Of a stretch of DNA of 64,000 bases, positions 16,829 through 25,207 are shown in pieces; position 1 is the stretch's first letter; each line of letters starts with the position of its first letter. Origin of the DNA: Treponema bryantii (GTDB taxonomy: Bacteria; Spirochaetota; Spirochaetia; Treponematales; Treponemataceae). The stretch lies in contig NZ_AP025286.1 of NCBI RefSeq assembly GCF_036492245.1, forward strand, positions 2,356,001-2,420,000, in the 5' to 3' direction. Under the pieces are notes generated by a model, which had not been told where the DNA came from, did no database searches, and saw nothing but the letters and a program-made list of their open reading frames with translations. Position numbers and translations under genes: made by a program.

Positions 16829-18294
16829 AGTGAATCAAGCTCCCATTTAATTTTCTTTACGATTTTTGAAACAAAGGCTATGACAATAATTGCAATAAGC
16901 ACTCCTACCATCCAGCCAATATTTGCTTCAATCCATTCTTTGCGGTAATACTTAAAGGCTTTTGAATAGTCTCTGCGATCACGCTTTGTCTTGAAATAAT
17001 CCATTGCTTCCTTGTACTTGTTCTGACGAAGACAAGCTTTTCCAAGACCAATGTATGCAAGGTCGTAGTTTCCATTATATTCAAGAACCTTTGACCATGA
17101 TTCTGCAGAAGCATCATATTCACCACAGGCAAACTGCTCTGTTGCCTTATAGATAAGCTTACCATAATCAGTTGGTGTAAATACTGTAATAGAAGCATTC
17201 TGTCCATCAAGAACAAAAAGATCATAACCGATGTGCTCAACTGAAGTTGGCTGACGGAAGAATCCGTCTACGTTACCACGGCCACCAAAAGCAAACAGAA
17301 GGTATCCCTGATTGTCATAAGCAAAGAGACGACCACGGCTTTCATCAACTACGATATAAACTTCATCATCAAGAACTGTAATATCTGTAAACTTAGAGGG
17401 ATTACTGATACCAGCTGCATTACCCCACTGAACATCACCAATAGGAAGATTTACAGCGTTCTTAACAAGAATATCTTTTCCAAGAGCATTAAGACGGCGG
17501 ATTGGTTTTGCGCTGTCTGACTTAAGATCCCACTCTTCGAAAGTTTTTGTAACGGCATAAATAAAGCCTTCTTTATCTATATAGCAGTTTGAATATTCTA
17601 CAGGAACAAAGAGAACCATTTTTTCTTTCTGAGCCTGAGTAGAAAGTTTTTTCCAGATCATATCTGTCCAGTTATAAACAACTTCGTTTGCACCAAAGAA
17701 GCCCTGGAAAGTACCGTCATATTCATACTTTAAGAAACCTTTGTTGATATTTCTTGCTGAAACATAAACACGGCCCTTAGAATCTGCGACAACCTTTGTA
17801 GGAAGGAAGTCTTTTCCCTGCTCGTAAGTCGGATCATCCGGTTCCTTAAGAAGCTGAGTAACATTCAGATTCTGATCAAGGCGGATAACACGGCCGTTTT
17901 TAGTATCAGCGATATAGATTGATTCATCTTTTCCAACAAATACATCTTCAGGAAGATTCAAAGTTTCCGGTGTGTCAAATCCATTAGGATTTACATGATC
18001 AATTACACGGCGAAGCTCAAGAGTCTTCTGCTTTGTATATTCAAGCTGAATGATACGGCTGTTGTCTGTATCTGCTACATAAAGCATATTTCCGTGTGCG
18101 AACAATGAAGACGGCTTTTTCAATCCGATATCAAGGTCCAGATCATCTGCATATACTACGTGCGATACACGATATGCATCCGGAGACTTTTCCATTTTTC
18201 CCCAGTAGTCATAAATATATGTATCACCTTTTGCAAAAAGTCCTGCATATAAAGTAAAAAGACCTGCAATCAATAATAGTTTTCGTTTCATCAT
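16825..18294 (-). CDS. Secreted, membrane-tethered NHL-repeat and TPR protein
   Basis: 489 residues from the ATG at 18294, chosen because AAGGA lies 8 bases upstream; the longer frame runs inside the preceding permease gene. A signal peptide (MMKRKLLLIAGLFTLYAGLF) is followed by a beta-propeller of NHL-type repeats, e.g. LYVADTDNSRIIQLEY, IYIADTKNGRVIRLD, VYVSARN, VYIVVDESRGRLFAYD, LFVLDGQNASITVF (residues ~45-400). Then come a TPR-like pair (YDLAYIGLGKACLRQNKYKE) and a C-terminal membrane segment (WMVGVLIAIIVIAFVSKIV). The propeller would thus face the periplasm, anchored by the C-terminus. Likely a scaffold in a glycan-handling complex; no enzyme motif is seen. Confidence 0.85.
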   Translation of the reverse strand: MMKRKLLLIAGLFTLYAGLFAKGDTYIYDYWGKMEKSPDAYRVSHVVYADDLDLDIGLKKPSSLFAHGNMLYVADTDNSRIIQLEYTKQKTLELRRVIDHVNPNGFDTPETLNLPEDVFVGKDESIYIADTKNGRVIRLDQNLNVTQLLKEPDDPTYEQGKDFLPTKVVADSKGRVYVSARNINKGFLKYEYDGTFQGFFGANEVVYNWTDMIWKKLSTQAQKEKMVLFVPVEYSNCYIDKEGFIYAVTKTFEEWDLKSDSAKPIRRLNALGKDILVKNAVNLPIGDVQWGNAAGISNPSKFTDITVLDDEVYIVVDESRGRLFAYDNQGYLLFAFGGRGNVDGFFRQPTSVEHIGYDLFVLDGQNASITVFTPTDYGKLIYKATEQFACGEYDASAESWSKVLEYNGNYDLAYIGLGKACLRQNKYKEAMDYFKTKRDRRDYSKAFKYYRKEWIEANIGWMVGVLIAIIVIAFVSKIVKKIKWELDSL

Positions 18295-18298
18295 AGCG

Positions 18299-19198
18299 CT
18301 AGTCCTTAAGTCCTGATGTAGCCATTGTTTCCATAATCTGACTCTGAGAGAAGATAAAGAATACAATCGGTACAGACATTGTAAATACGATTACAGCATT
18401 CTGCTGACCTGTACGGGCAATACCACCAAGTGCTACCTGATCCAGAGCATAGCGGAGCATTTTCTTGCTTTCAGTATAGATGTACTGTACCTGAGCGTTG
18501 TTCCAAAGGTTCTGGATAGAGAAGATTGAGATTGTAAGCCATGCAGGCTTAACGTTTGGCATTACAAGCTTCCAGAAAATCAAAAGTTCACTTGCACCGT
18601 CAATTTTTGCAGCTTCAACAAGAGACATAGGGAAGCCGTCCATGAACTGCTTCATAAGGAAGAGTCCAAGAGAACCACCGATAGCCGGCAGAATCAATGA
18701 CCAGTATGTATCTACCATGTGAAGCTTACACATAATCAAATAGTTAGGAATACCTGTTACATAACCACTGAACATAAGTGCAACAACAGCAACACGGAAG
18801 AAGAGCTGTCCACCTGGGAAACGATACTTAGCAAGTACATATGCAGCCATAGAAGCAAGAACAACATGACCAAGTGTACCTGTAACGGTAATGAAAATTG
18901 TGTTCCAGATATAGCGTGAAAGTGGAACCCAACCCTGACTCATTGTAATAAGAAGGTCAGAGAAGTTATCGAAAGTCGGGTTTCTTGGCAATACTGTAGG
19001 AGGGTTCTTCAAAACTTCATCAAGAGGTTTAAGAGCATTACAGATTGCAAAGAACAAAGGAAATACCATCATTGCAGAACAAAGTGCAAGGAAGATGTAG
19101 ATTCCGATATCACCACCAACAGAGCGGTTTGGCTTACGGCGGAATTTATAATGATGAATTGTCTGATCTTTATACATATTTTTAGTACTCATTTTCAT
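18299..19198 (-). CDS. Carbohydrate ABC transporter permease (MalG type), second pair
   Basis: 299 residues, six membrane segments. Family features: GDIGIYIFLALCSAMMVFPL, the FANLKP-like CNALKPLDEVLKNPP block and the EAA loop SLVEAAKIDGASELLIFWKL. Its stop lies four bases before the NHL/TPR start. Partner of the MalF-type gene just upstream (19208-20146). Confidence 0.93.
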   Translation of the reverse strand: MKMSTKNMYKDQTIHHYKFRRKPNRSVGGDIGIYIFLALCSAMMVFPLFFAICNALKPLDEVLKNPPTVLPRNPTFDNFSDLLITMSQGWVPLSRYIWNTIFITVTGTLGHVVLASMAAYVLAKYRFPGGQLFFRVAVVALMFSGYVTGIPNYLIMCKLHMVDTYWSLILPAIGGSLGLFLMKQFMDGFPMSLVEAAKIDGASELLIFWKLVMPNVKPAWLTISIFSIQNLWNNAQVQYIYTESKKMLRYALDQVALGGIARTGQQNAVIVFTMSVPIVFFIFSQSQIMETMATSGLKD

Positions 19199-19207
19199 CC
19201 CCCTCTA

Positions 19208-20146
19208 TTAGTGTCCTACTCTGTTCAAGAGTTTCTGAATAACCTTGTTACAGAGAATCATTGTAAGGAACAATACTGTTGCAATTGCAGATGCATAACC
19301 CATTTCGAAACGTGTAAATCCGTAGTCGAAAAGGTGTGTAACAATTGTACGTGCGTAATAGTCTGTTGAAGGATATCCGGCAAGCTGCATAGTTACATCA
19401 CAAACACCGAATGCAGAAGTAATTGACATTACAGCTCCGAACAGCAGCATAGGCTTCATATTTGGAAGTGTAATGAACCAGAGTTCCTGCCAGCGGTTCT
19501 GAATACCATCAATATATCCGGCTTCATACTGTGCCTTATCAATACCTTTAAGACCGGCAACGAACGAAAGGAATCCTGTACCCAGAGACATCCAGAGGAT
19601 AATCGGAATAATAACCTTCATACCAATCCGAGGATCTGTAAGGAACATAATAGGAGCATTAGTAATTCCCATATTTGCAAGGAATCTGTTAAGCCATCCG
19701 TTCTGATCATCATTGAACAATGTCTTGAATACAAAGTATGCATTTCCTGAAATAGAAGGTGCATAGAAGAAGAATACTACCAGTGTACGGATCCATTTTG
19801 GAAGCTCATTGATGAGCCATGCAAAAATGAATGCCATGATGTATCCTACAGGACCTGTAATTATAGCAATAAGGAAAGTATTCTTTACAGCTGTTGTAAA
19901 TACATCATCCTCAAGGAACAGGTTCAGATAGTTTCTGGCACCAATAAAATCCGGTTTCTCCAGAATATTATAGTTAGTAAAACTAAAATAAATTGAAGTC
20001 AGCATAGGAAGTACATAGAATGTAATAAACAAAACTGCATATGGTAAAAGGAATAAATAGCAGACTTTGTTTACACGTATATTACGGCCTAAATCAGAAA
20101 TTGAGAGCTTTTTCTTAGCTATATATTTATCTAACTTTTCACTCAT
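19208..20146 (-). CDS. Carbohydrate ABC transporter permease (MalF type), second pair
   Basis: 312 residues. VCYLFLLPYAVLFITFYVLP and FSFTNYNILEKPDFIGARNY are standard for sugar permeases of this subfamily; the EAA loop is QYEAGYIDGIQNRWQELWFI, with Gly in place of the second Ala. It lies 13 bases after the giant binding protein gene and 9 before its MalG-type partner. Confidence 0.94.
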   Translation of the reverse strand: MSEKLDKYIAKKKLSISDLGRNIRVNKVCYLFLLPYAVLFITFYVLPMLTSIYFSFTNYNILEKPDFIGARNYLNLFLEDDVFTTAVKNTFLIAIITGPVGYIMAFIFAWLINELPKWIRTLVVFFFYAPSISGNAYFVFKTLFNDDQNGWLNRFLANMGITNAPIMFLTDPRIGMKVIIPIILWMSLGTGFLSFVAGLKGIDKAQYEAGYIDGIQNRWQELWFITLPNMKPMLLFGAVMSITSAFGVCDVTMQLAGYPSTDYYARTIVTHLFDYGFTRFEMGYASAIATVLFLTMILCNKVIQKLLNRVGH

Positions 20147-20159
20147 AATTATCTCCTAA

Positions 20160-23100
20160 CTAGTCCTCTGCAACAGGAAGGTTGAATTCCTGACGCTTAC
20201 GGGTAAGCTCTTCATTGATCTTACGTGTATAATCAATAAGGGTTTCGCGTGCATCATCCTTTTCGTTGATAACGCGACGTGTACCATTTACGATATGGCG
20301 TGGAGTATAGTAGCTTCCAGGAACTTCAGGAACTCCAACTGTTTCCTGCATAGAATCTTCAAGAACTTTAATCTGTCTTGAGTTCCATGAAAGCTGTCTG
20401 AGAGCTTCTCTGTTTGCAGTTGCATAGCGGGCAGAAGCACCAAGAAGAGCTTCCATTTCACGACCAAAGCGAACCTGTGTATCAGCAGAAACCCACCATC
20501 TCATGAATTCCCATGAATCAGCCATACGGGTTTCATTTCTCATAACCTCGTTCCAGGTCTTTTCATCGATACCAGGAATTACACCCTCTTCAAATGTCTT
20601 TCCGTTATTGTCGCTATAAGCAAGCTCAGGAAGATTTGAAAGGTCAAGGTCATCAAGGTCGATTCCCTTCTTAATCATCATTGTACAAACACCACCGGAA
20701 ATATTAGAACGATCAATATTTCCCTTTTCATCCTTTGTTCCAGGGAGGTATGTGAAGTCCCAGAGGCCACGGATTTCTGGTGCACCAACTACGATTGTAT
20801 TGTATGTAGTATAGTTAGCGATACCGATTGCCATATCACCTGTACGAAAGCGGCTCATAAAGTCATAGACAGTAGGAATTCCATAACTGTTATAAAGGCC
20901 TGTATAAGTTTTGAATGCGGCAACACCTGGTTCGCTGTCAATAACTGACTTATTACCCTCTTTGTTATAAATCTGTCCACCAGCCTGATATACCATCGAA
21001 TAGAAGGTTGTCATATCTGGAGTAATAATATTTGGATAAGGAACACCGATTGTAATGTTATTACCCTGAAGAGTTGGGAGAATTTCAATAAGTTCTTCCC
21101 ATGTTTCAGGAACCTTAAGATTTAACTGTTCAAGAATATCCTTGCGGTAGAACATAAGGTTGAATGTCTGCTGCTCAGGAAGCGCATATATACCACCATT
21201 ATATTCATAAGGCTTATAAGCACTTGGCATAAACCATGAAAGAACTTCATCACAATCTTTGAAACGGCGAAGGTTTACGTTTGCATTACGCAAAGCATAA
21301 TCTACAGGATGTGACTGATAAGTTGAAATTACAACATCAGGTCCGTTTCCTGCTACTACGGCATTAAGAAGTGATTCAACCTTAATAAGCTTTACGTTTA
21401 CATTGATTCCAGAAATTGGAGTAAAGCTGTCATCAATCATGTTCTTAAGAACCTGGCTCTGATCACGACCTGTTACAATCCATACTTCAATAAGATGATC
21501 TGATCCCTCTTTGTAAACACTACCAAGAGAAGAAGAATCATAAAAGTATGAGTTTACGAATGAAGTAATTTCATGACCAACGTTCTTAAAGAAGTTTGAG
21601 CGGTCTACTTTAATCTTATCATTGATACTCTGGAGCTGGATATAGTCGATATCAAGCTTTGTTTCTGTCATGCTGAGCATAGAAGAAGCCAGAGTTGTTG
21701 TATTATCCTTAAAACTTGCAAAACCTTTTGTAATTCTGTCAGGATGCTTATAGAACTGTTCAAGCTGAACTGCAAGAACTTCGGCAGGAGAAATCTGATT
21801 TGATTTTTCACCGGTAATTGCAACAAAGTCGTCAATAAGCTTGTACAAGCGGCGGCTTTCGAGCATCATAGCAGCTACTTCATCCGGATATACCTTCTGA
21901 ATTTCATAGTCGCGGTTCAAATCTGGATGTTCACCAGTAAGAACAAGAATTGTACGATAAATAAGGTTCAATCTGTAAACAGAATCCTGAACCTGCTGTA
22001 TTACCTGTCCAATCTCACCAAGAGTTGCTTCAAGCTTAATTGAATGCTTACCCTTTGAAAGATAGAACTTATATGGTTTCTTTTCTGCATCTGAAAGAGT
22101 TGCATACTGCCAGTCAGAATCATATTTAAAGCCTACTGATTTAAGTGCGTCAAAAGGAATTTCATCATCAATATAAACAGAACGACATGCTACATAACCA
22201 CGCTGGAAGAACTGGCGTGCTTTCAAAGAAATTGTATACCAGCCGTCTTCAGGAACTTCAAGCTCCCATTCAATCCACTGCCCAGGAATCTTCCATGAAT
22301 CACCACCTGTGTAGTTCAAAATTGTCTGCTTTGTACTGTATGGTTCAGTAATAGCAGAAGAACGGTCATAGCGGGCAAACAAAGATGGATCTGAACGAAC
22401 TACAGAATCCTCTCCCTGAATCTTAACTGTAATATCTTTTCCTGTATAACTGTCAGGATTTGATTTCTGTTTTGCAAGATACTGCTCGTAGGTTTTATAA
22501 ACAACAACCGGACAAAGTTTAATACCACTGATTGCCATTGGTTCACTAGTTGCTTCGAGAGTAATTTCATTTTCACCCTTGTTAAAGAATACTTTATAAG
22601 GGTCTACTTCATAGCCAAGATCACTCTTGAAATATACAGACTGATAATCAAAGACTTCTACCTGAGTTGGACGGATACTGTTACCACGGTTATCATATTT
22701 TACAGGGCCGCCATCCTTCCAGAGTCTGTAAAAAGCAAGGGTATCAGCACCAGTAAATGGCATTTCACCGTTTACATACAGAATACGTTCCATATTTACA
22801 TTTCGAGAAGGAACGGCGACATATTCCATACTGATATTATAGAAGCCAGCTTCCGGTACATCTACAATCCAAGTTACAGAAGATTCTTCATCTGTAATAA
22901 CAACATCTTTTCCTTTGTAGTTCTTTTCCACGCGGGTACCAGTTGATTTTTCTTCAACAAAGTTAAGAACATCAACAGAAACTTCATTCTTAGGATTCTT
23001 AGCCGAAGAATGCTCTTTCAAATACTCCGAATAAGTTCGTGTAGAAGAAACGGCCCCAACATTTGTGGATAAATCATAATTATCATACTTAGCATGATAA

Positions 23101-23201
23101 TCTTTATCAGGAAAAAAGCTCGGGATAGCGAAAATGAGAATAATAACTACAAGTGCTATTAAAACATTTCGCAACGTTTTATTAATTTTTATTCCTACCA
23201 T
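20160..23201 (-). CDS. Giant membrane-anchored solute-binding protein with carbohydrate-binding-like modules
   Basis: 1013 residues, more than twice the usual size of a sugar-binding protein. An N-terminal membrane anchor (VLIALVVIILIFAIPSFF) without a lipobox Cys is followed by two related beta-sandwich modules. The first (about 70-235) has VTWIVDVPEAGFYNISMEYV and KGENEITLEATSEPMAISGI. The second (about 250-400) has IEWELEVPEDGWYTISLKAR and KGKHSIKLEATLGEIGQVIQ; both resemble CBM6/CBM35-type domains. A helical linker leads to a family 1 solute-binding domain (about 570-960: LIEVWIVTGRDQSQVLKNMI, NGPDVVISTYQSHPVDYALR, VPETWEELIEILPTLQG, GDMAIGIANY). First gene of the locus. The extra modules may capture polysaccharide and hand it to the binding domain; inferred. 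Confidence 0.9.
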   Translation of the reverse strand: MVGIKINKTLRNVLIALVVIILIFAIPSFFPDKDYHAKYDNYDLSTNVGAVSSTRTYSEYLKEHSSAKNPKNEVSVDVLNFVEEKSTGTRVEKNYKGKDVVITDEESSVTWIVDVPEAGFYNISMEYVAVPSRNVNMERILYVNGEMPFTGADTLAFYRLWKDGGPVKYDNRGNSIRPTQVEVFDYQSVYFKSDLGYEVDPYKVFFNKGENEITLEATSEPMAISGIKLCPVVVYKTYEQYLAKQKSNPDSYTGKDITVKIQGEDSVVRSDPSLFARYDRSSAITEPYSTKQTILNYTGGDSWKIPGQWIEWELEVPEDGWYTISLKARQFFQRGYVACRSVYIDDEIPFDALKSVGFKYDSDWQYATLSDAEKKPYKFYLSKGKHSIKLEATLGEIGQVIQQVQDSVYRLNLIYRTILVLTGEHPDLNRDYEIQKVYPDEVAAMMLESRRLYKLIDDFVAITGEKSNQISPAEVLAVQLEQFYKHPDRITKGFASFKDNTTTLASSMLSMTETKLDIDYIQLQSINDKIKVDRSNFFKNVGHEITSFVNSYFYDSSSLGSVYKEGSDHLIEVWIVTGRDQSQVLKNMIDDSFTPISGINVNVKLIKVESLLNAVVAGNGPDVVISTYQSHPVDYALRNANVNLRRFKDCDEVLSWFMPSAYKPYEYNGGIYALPEQQTFNLMFYRKDILEQLNLKVPETWEELIEILPTLQGNNITIGVPYPNIITPDMTTFYSMVYQAGGQIYNKEGNKSVIDSEPGVAAFKTYTGLYNSYGIPTVYDFMSRFRTGDMAIGIANYTTYNTIVVGAPEIRGLWDFTYLPGTKDEKGNIDRSNISGGVCTMMIKKGIDLDDLDLSNLPELAYSDNNGKTFEEGVIPGIDEKTWNEVMRNETRMADSWEFMRWWVSADTQVRFGREMEALLGASARYATANREALRQLSWNSRQIKVLEDSMQETVGVPEVPGSYYTPRHIVNGTRRVINEKDDARETLIDYTRKINEELTRKRQEFNLPVAED

Positions 23202-23265
23202 AGTATTCCTATTTTATCATAAGTTTGCTTTTATACCATAGGAAAAAATTCTTAATGGATATGAT

Positions 23266-23300
23266 AAAAAAAAGCCGGCCCTTATTAAGAACCGGCTTTT
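23266..23300 (-). terminator. Terminator after the pspC-like gene
   Basis: AAAAGCCGG (23270-23278) pairs with CCGGCTTTT (23292-23300); the A-run at 23266-23273 gives U residues on the minus-strand transcript. Confidence 0.88.
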
Positions 23301-23320
23301 AAGTAGTAATTTACCTGTTT

Positions 23321-23659
23321 TTAATCTTTCTTAAAGTAGCTGTCAAATTCTTCATCAGAATGAAGTTTTTCATCATTTTTTGACTCAGATTTTTTATGAC
23401 TTGTTTTTTTTACCTCTTCAGGATCAATATTTGCACTTTTAAGATTTTCAGCATCATCTTCACTGAAATCCTCATCATTATAAGGCATTACAAGACATGC
23501 GATGATATAAACAATCAATCCTGCACCCTTGAGCAGACATAAAAGAGCTGCAACAATACGAACGATTGTCGGATCCATATTAAAGTATTCTGCCAATCCT
23601 CCGCAGACACCACCAATCATCTTATTTTTTCTTGATTTATACAGTCTTTTCTTTTCCAT
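23321..23659 (-). CDS. PspC-domain membrane protein
   Basis: 112 residues. The N-terminal KRLYKSRKNKMIGGVCGGLA and EYFNMDPTIVRIVAALL are the PspC signature: a short cytoplasmic part and one or two hydrophobic stretches (up to residue ~60). The C-terminal ~50 residues are highly charged (DEDFSEDDAENLKSANIDPE) and probably disordered. PspC proteins take part in envelope-stress sensing. It is the last gene of an operon with a HAAS/DUF4097 protein and a PadR regulator. Confidence 0.92.
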   Translation of the reverse strand: MEKKRLYKSRKNKMIGGVCGGLAEYFNMDPTIVRIVAALLCLLKGAGLIVYIIACLVMPYNDEDFSEDDAENLKSANIDPEEVKKTSHKKSESKNDEKLHSDEEFDSYFKKD

Positions 23660-23684
23660 ATTATCTATCTCCTATCAGTTTGTT

Positions 23685-24623
23685 CTATTTAATTGTAATA
23701 TTTACAGAACCCATTCCACAATTTACAGAGAAATGGTTTGCAAGCTTCTGATTGTTGTAAACCTGGCAGACACCACTCTTCTTTTCACCATTAAAGCGGA
23801 AATCTCCCAATCCAACCTTTGCATCATAAGAATAAGCAGCTGGATCACCTTTAAGTTTCAGCTCCATATTACCCATTCCACAATCAAGATTTACAACTCC
23901 TGTTATGGTTCCTGTAAATTCAAGATTACCCATACCGCAACGCATATTAATTTTGCCGCCAAAAATACCATCAAGAACAAGGTTTCCTGCCCCCACATCA
24001 ACATTTCCAGACTCACAATTCAAAGAAATTATTTTTGAAACAAGTTTTCCTGCTCCAACACCAATTCTGAATTTTCCAACACTCGCATCCTTAGGAATAG
24101 TAACAAGTACACGTGGAACAATACGGCTTCTGCGGTTATGACTCCAGAAGTTCAGATTAAATCGTCGTGTATTGCTTACAACAAGCGTTCCTTCCTTATT
24201 CAAATAACAGTTCATGCATTCTTCAGGAAGTCCGCGAGTTTCAATACAGTATTTATCACCTTCAATCAGAACAACTTCAGCAGCTCCAAAATCCATAGAA
24301 AGATTCTTTACTTCAGATTTCTTGAACTCAAAGTAAAGGGCATCAATACTACATCCGTCTACACTACTTGTTCTCTCATTATCAGAATCATCATCTGACT
24401 CATTATCAGCCTTTGAAGACTTTGTATCCACGAGCGCATTTGCAAACTTCTCAATAATAGTTTTAGCAAGCTCCTCAGGAGTTCCCAGCTCACGCATTAC
24501 CTTTTCATCATCATCAGCTTCATCAAAATAATCAGAATAATACTGAATAGCCTCAGACTGTTCATCAGAAGAAAGAGACATAATACTGCTCTTCAATTCA
24601 TTCAAATATTCTTCTCTCGTCAT
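23685..24623 (-). CDS. HAAS (DUF1700) plus DUF4097-type beta-helix protein
   Basis: 312 residues without a membrane segment. The first ~80 residues (MTREEYLNELKSSIMSLSSD ... MRELGTPEELAKTIIEKF) form the helical HAAS/DUF1700 domain that commonly pairs with PadR regulators. An acidic linker (DNESDDDSDNE) joins a repetitive beta domain of the DUF4097 adhesin-like type, with repeats NVDVGAGNLVLDG, KINMRCGMGNLEFTG, VNLDCGMGNMELKL and FSVNCGMGSVNITIK. The gene begins one base after the PadR stop. Usual relatives have membrane segments between the two domains; their absence here is notable. Confidence 0.88.
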   Translation of the reverse strand: MTREEYLNELKSSIMSLSSDEQSEAIQYYSDYFDEADDDEKVMRELGTPEELAKTIIEKFANALVDTKSSKADNESDDDSDNERTSSVDGCSIDALYFEFKKSEVKNLSMDFGAAEVVLIEGDKYCIETRGLPEECMNCYLNKEGTLVVSNTRRFNLNFWSHNRRSRIVPRVLVTIPKDASVGKFRIGVGAGKLVSKIISLNCESGNVDVGAGNLVLDGIFGGKINMRCGMGNLEFTGTITGVVNLDCGMGNMELKLKGDPAAYSYDAKVGLGDFRFNGEKKSGVCQVYNNQKLANHFSVNCGMGSVNITIK

Positions 24624-24953
24624 CTATTTTTCCTCTTTTCCAGATGAAACTCCCATAAGAATCTCATCAACACCATTTCTAAAAAGTACCCATTCACTGC
24701 GATACTTATCCAGCAGAATCATACCATTAGAAGTTATCTTATAGTATCTTCTGTTCCTTCCCTGAAACTCCATGTCGTAAGTTTCAAGGTAACCGTCCTT
24801 CTGAAGTCTCCTGAGCACCGGATAAAGCGTGCTTTCAGAAACATCCATAATTTTACGGACATCCTGCGTTATCTTGTAGCCGTAAGTTCCTTCAAGGCTG
24901 ACAACCGAAAGTACCACAGCATCAAGCAGGGCGGAGCCCGCTGTAAACACCAT
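24624..24953 (-). CDS. PadR-family transcriptional regulator
   Basis: 109 residues, the typical size of the short PadR subfamily. The winged helix-turn-helix shows LDAVVLSVVSLEGTYGYKI, the STLYPVLRRLQKDGYLE recognition helix and the RNRRYYKIT wing. A strong ribosome binding site (AAAGGAGG) precedes the ATG. It probably represses its own operon (PadR-HAAS-PspC) through the AT-rich palindrome upstream. Confidence 0.96.
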   Translation of the reverse strand: MVFTAGSALLDAVVLSVVSLEGTYGYKITQDVRKIMDVSESTLYPVLRRLQKDGYLETYDMEFQGRNRRYYKITSNGMILLDKYRSEWVLFRNGVDEILMGVSSGKEEK

Positions 24954-24992
24954 CGGAACCTCCTTTGCTTCGTGTAATATTGTTTAGATATC

Positions 24993-25008
24993 TATATTAT
25001 ATAATATA
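24993..25008 (-). promoter_or_regulatory. AT palindrome in the PadR promoter, possible operator
   Basis: A perfect 16-bp palindrome TATATTAT/ATAATATA about 40 bases upstream of the PadR start, next to a GATATC hexamer and -10-like TATAAT strings. PadR proteins bind AT-rich dyads near their own promoters; the link here is inferred. Confidence 0.5.
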
Positions 25009-25047
25009 TAATATTATAACACCAAAAGTCAAGAATTTTGTTACTAG

Positions 25048-25140
25048 CCTACAATCGAAAATCCGTTAAAAAACGAGCCGGCAGGGTCGTTTTAGGATTA
25101 TCGAAAAAACGGCTCAGAGAGAGATTAATCGAGCGACTTT
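25048..25140 (+). repeat. CCGTTAAAA hairpin element, copy B
   Basis: Core 25055-25104 with outer arms TCGAAAATCC and GGATTATCGA, conserved CCGTTAAAA and TTTTAGG, inner stem ACGA / TCGT. Followed by the tail AAAAAACGGCTCAGAG as in copies A and C. Lies between the PadR promoter and the oad terminator; no gene occupies 24954-25207. Confidence 0.75.
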
Positions 25141-25176
25141 AAAAAGAAAAAGGCAGACCTCCGAAGAGATCTGCCT
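25141..25176 (-). terminator. Terminator after the oad operon
   Basis: AGGCAGA (25151-25157) pairs with TCTGCCT (25170-25176), with an inner CTC/GAG; the minus strand continues into TTTTTCTTTTT. Confidence 0.88.
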
Positions 25177-25207
25177 AAAATCTTTAATTTAGATATGTAG
25201 TTTTATA

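Noticed and set aside
18295-18366. Upstream start of the NHL/TPR gene
   Set aside because: It overlaps the permease gene, lacks a ribosome binding site and would hide the signal peptide.
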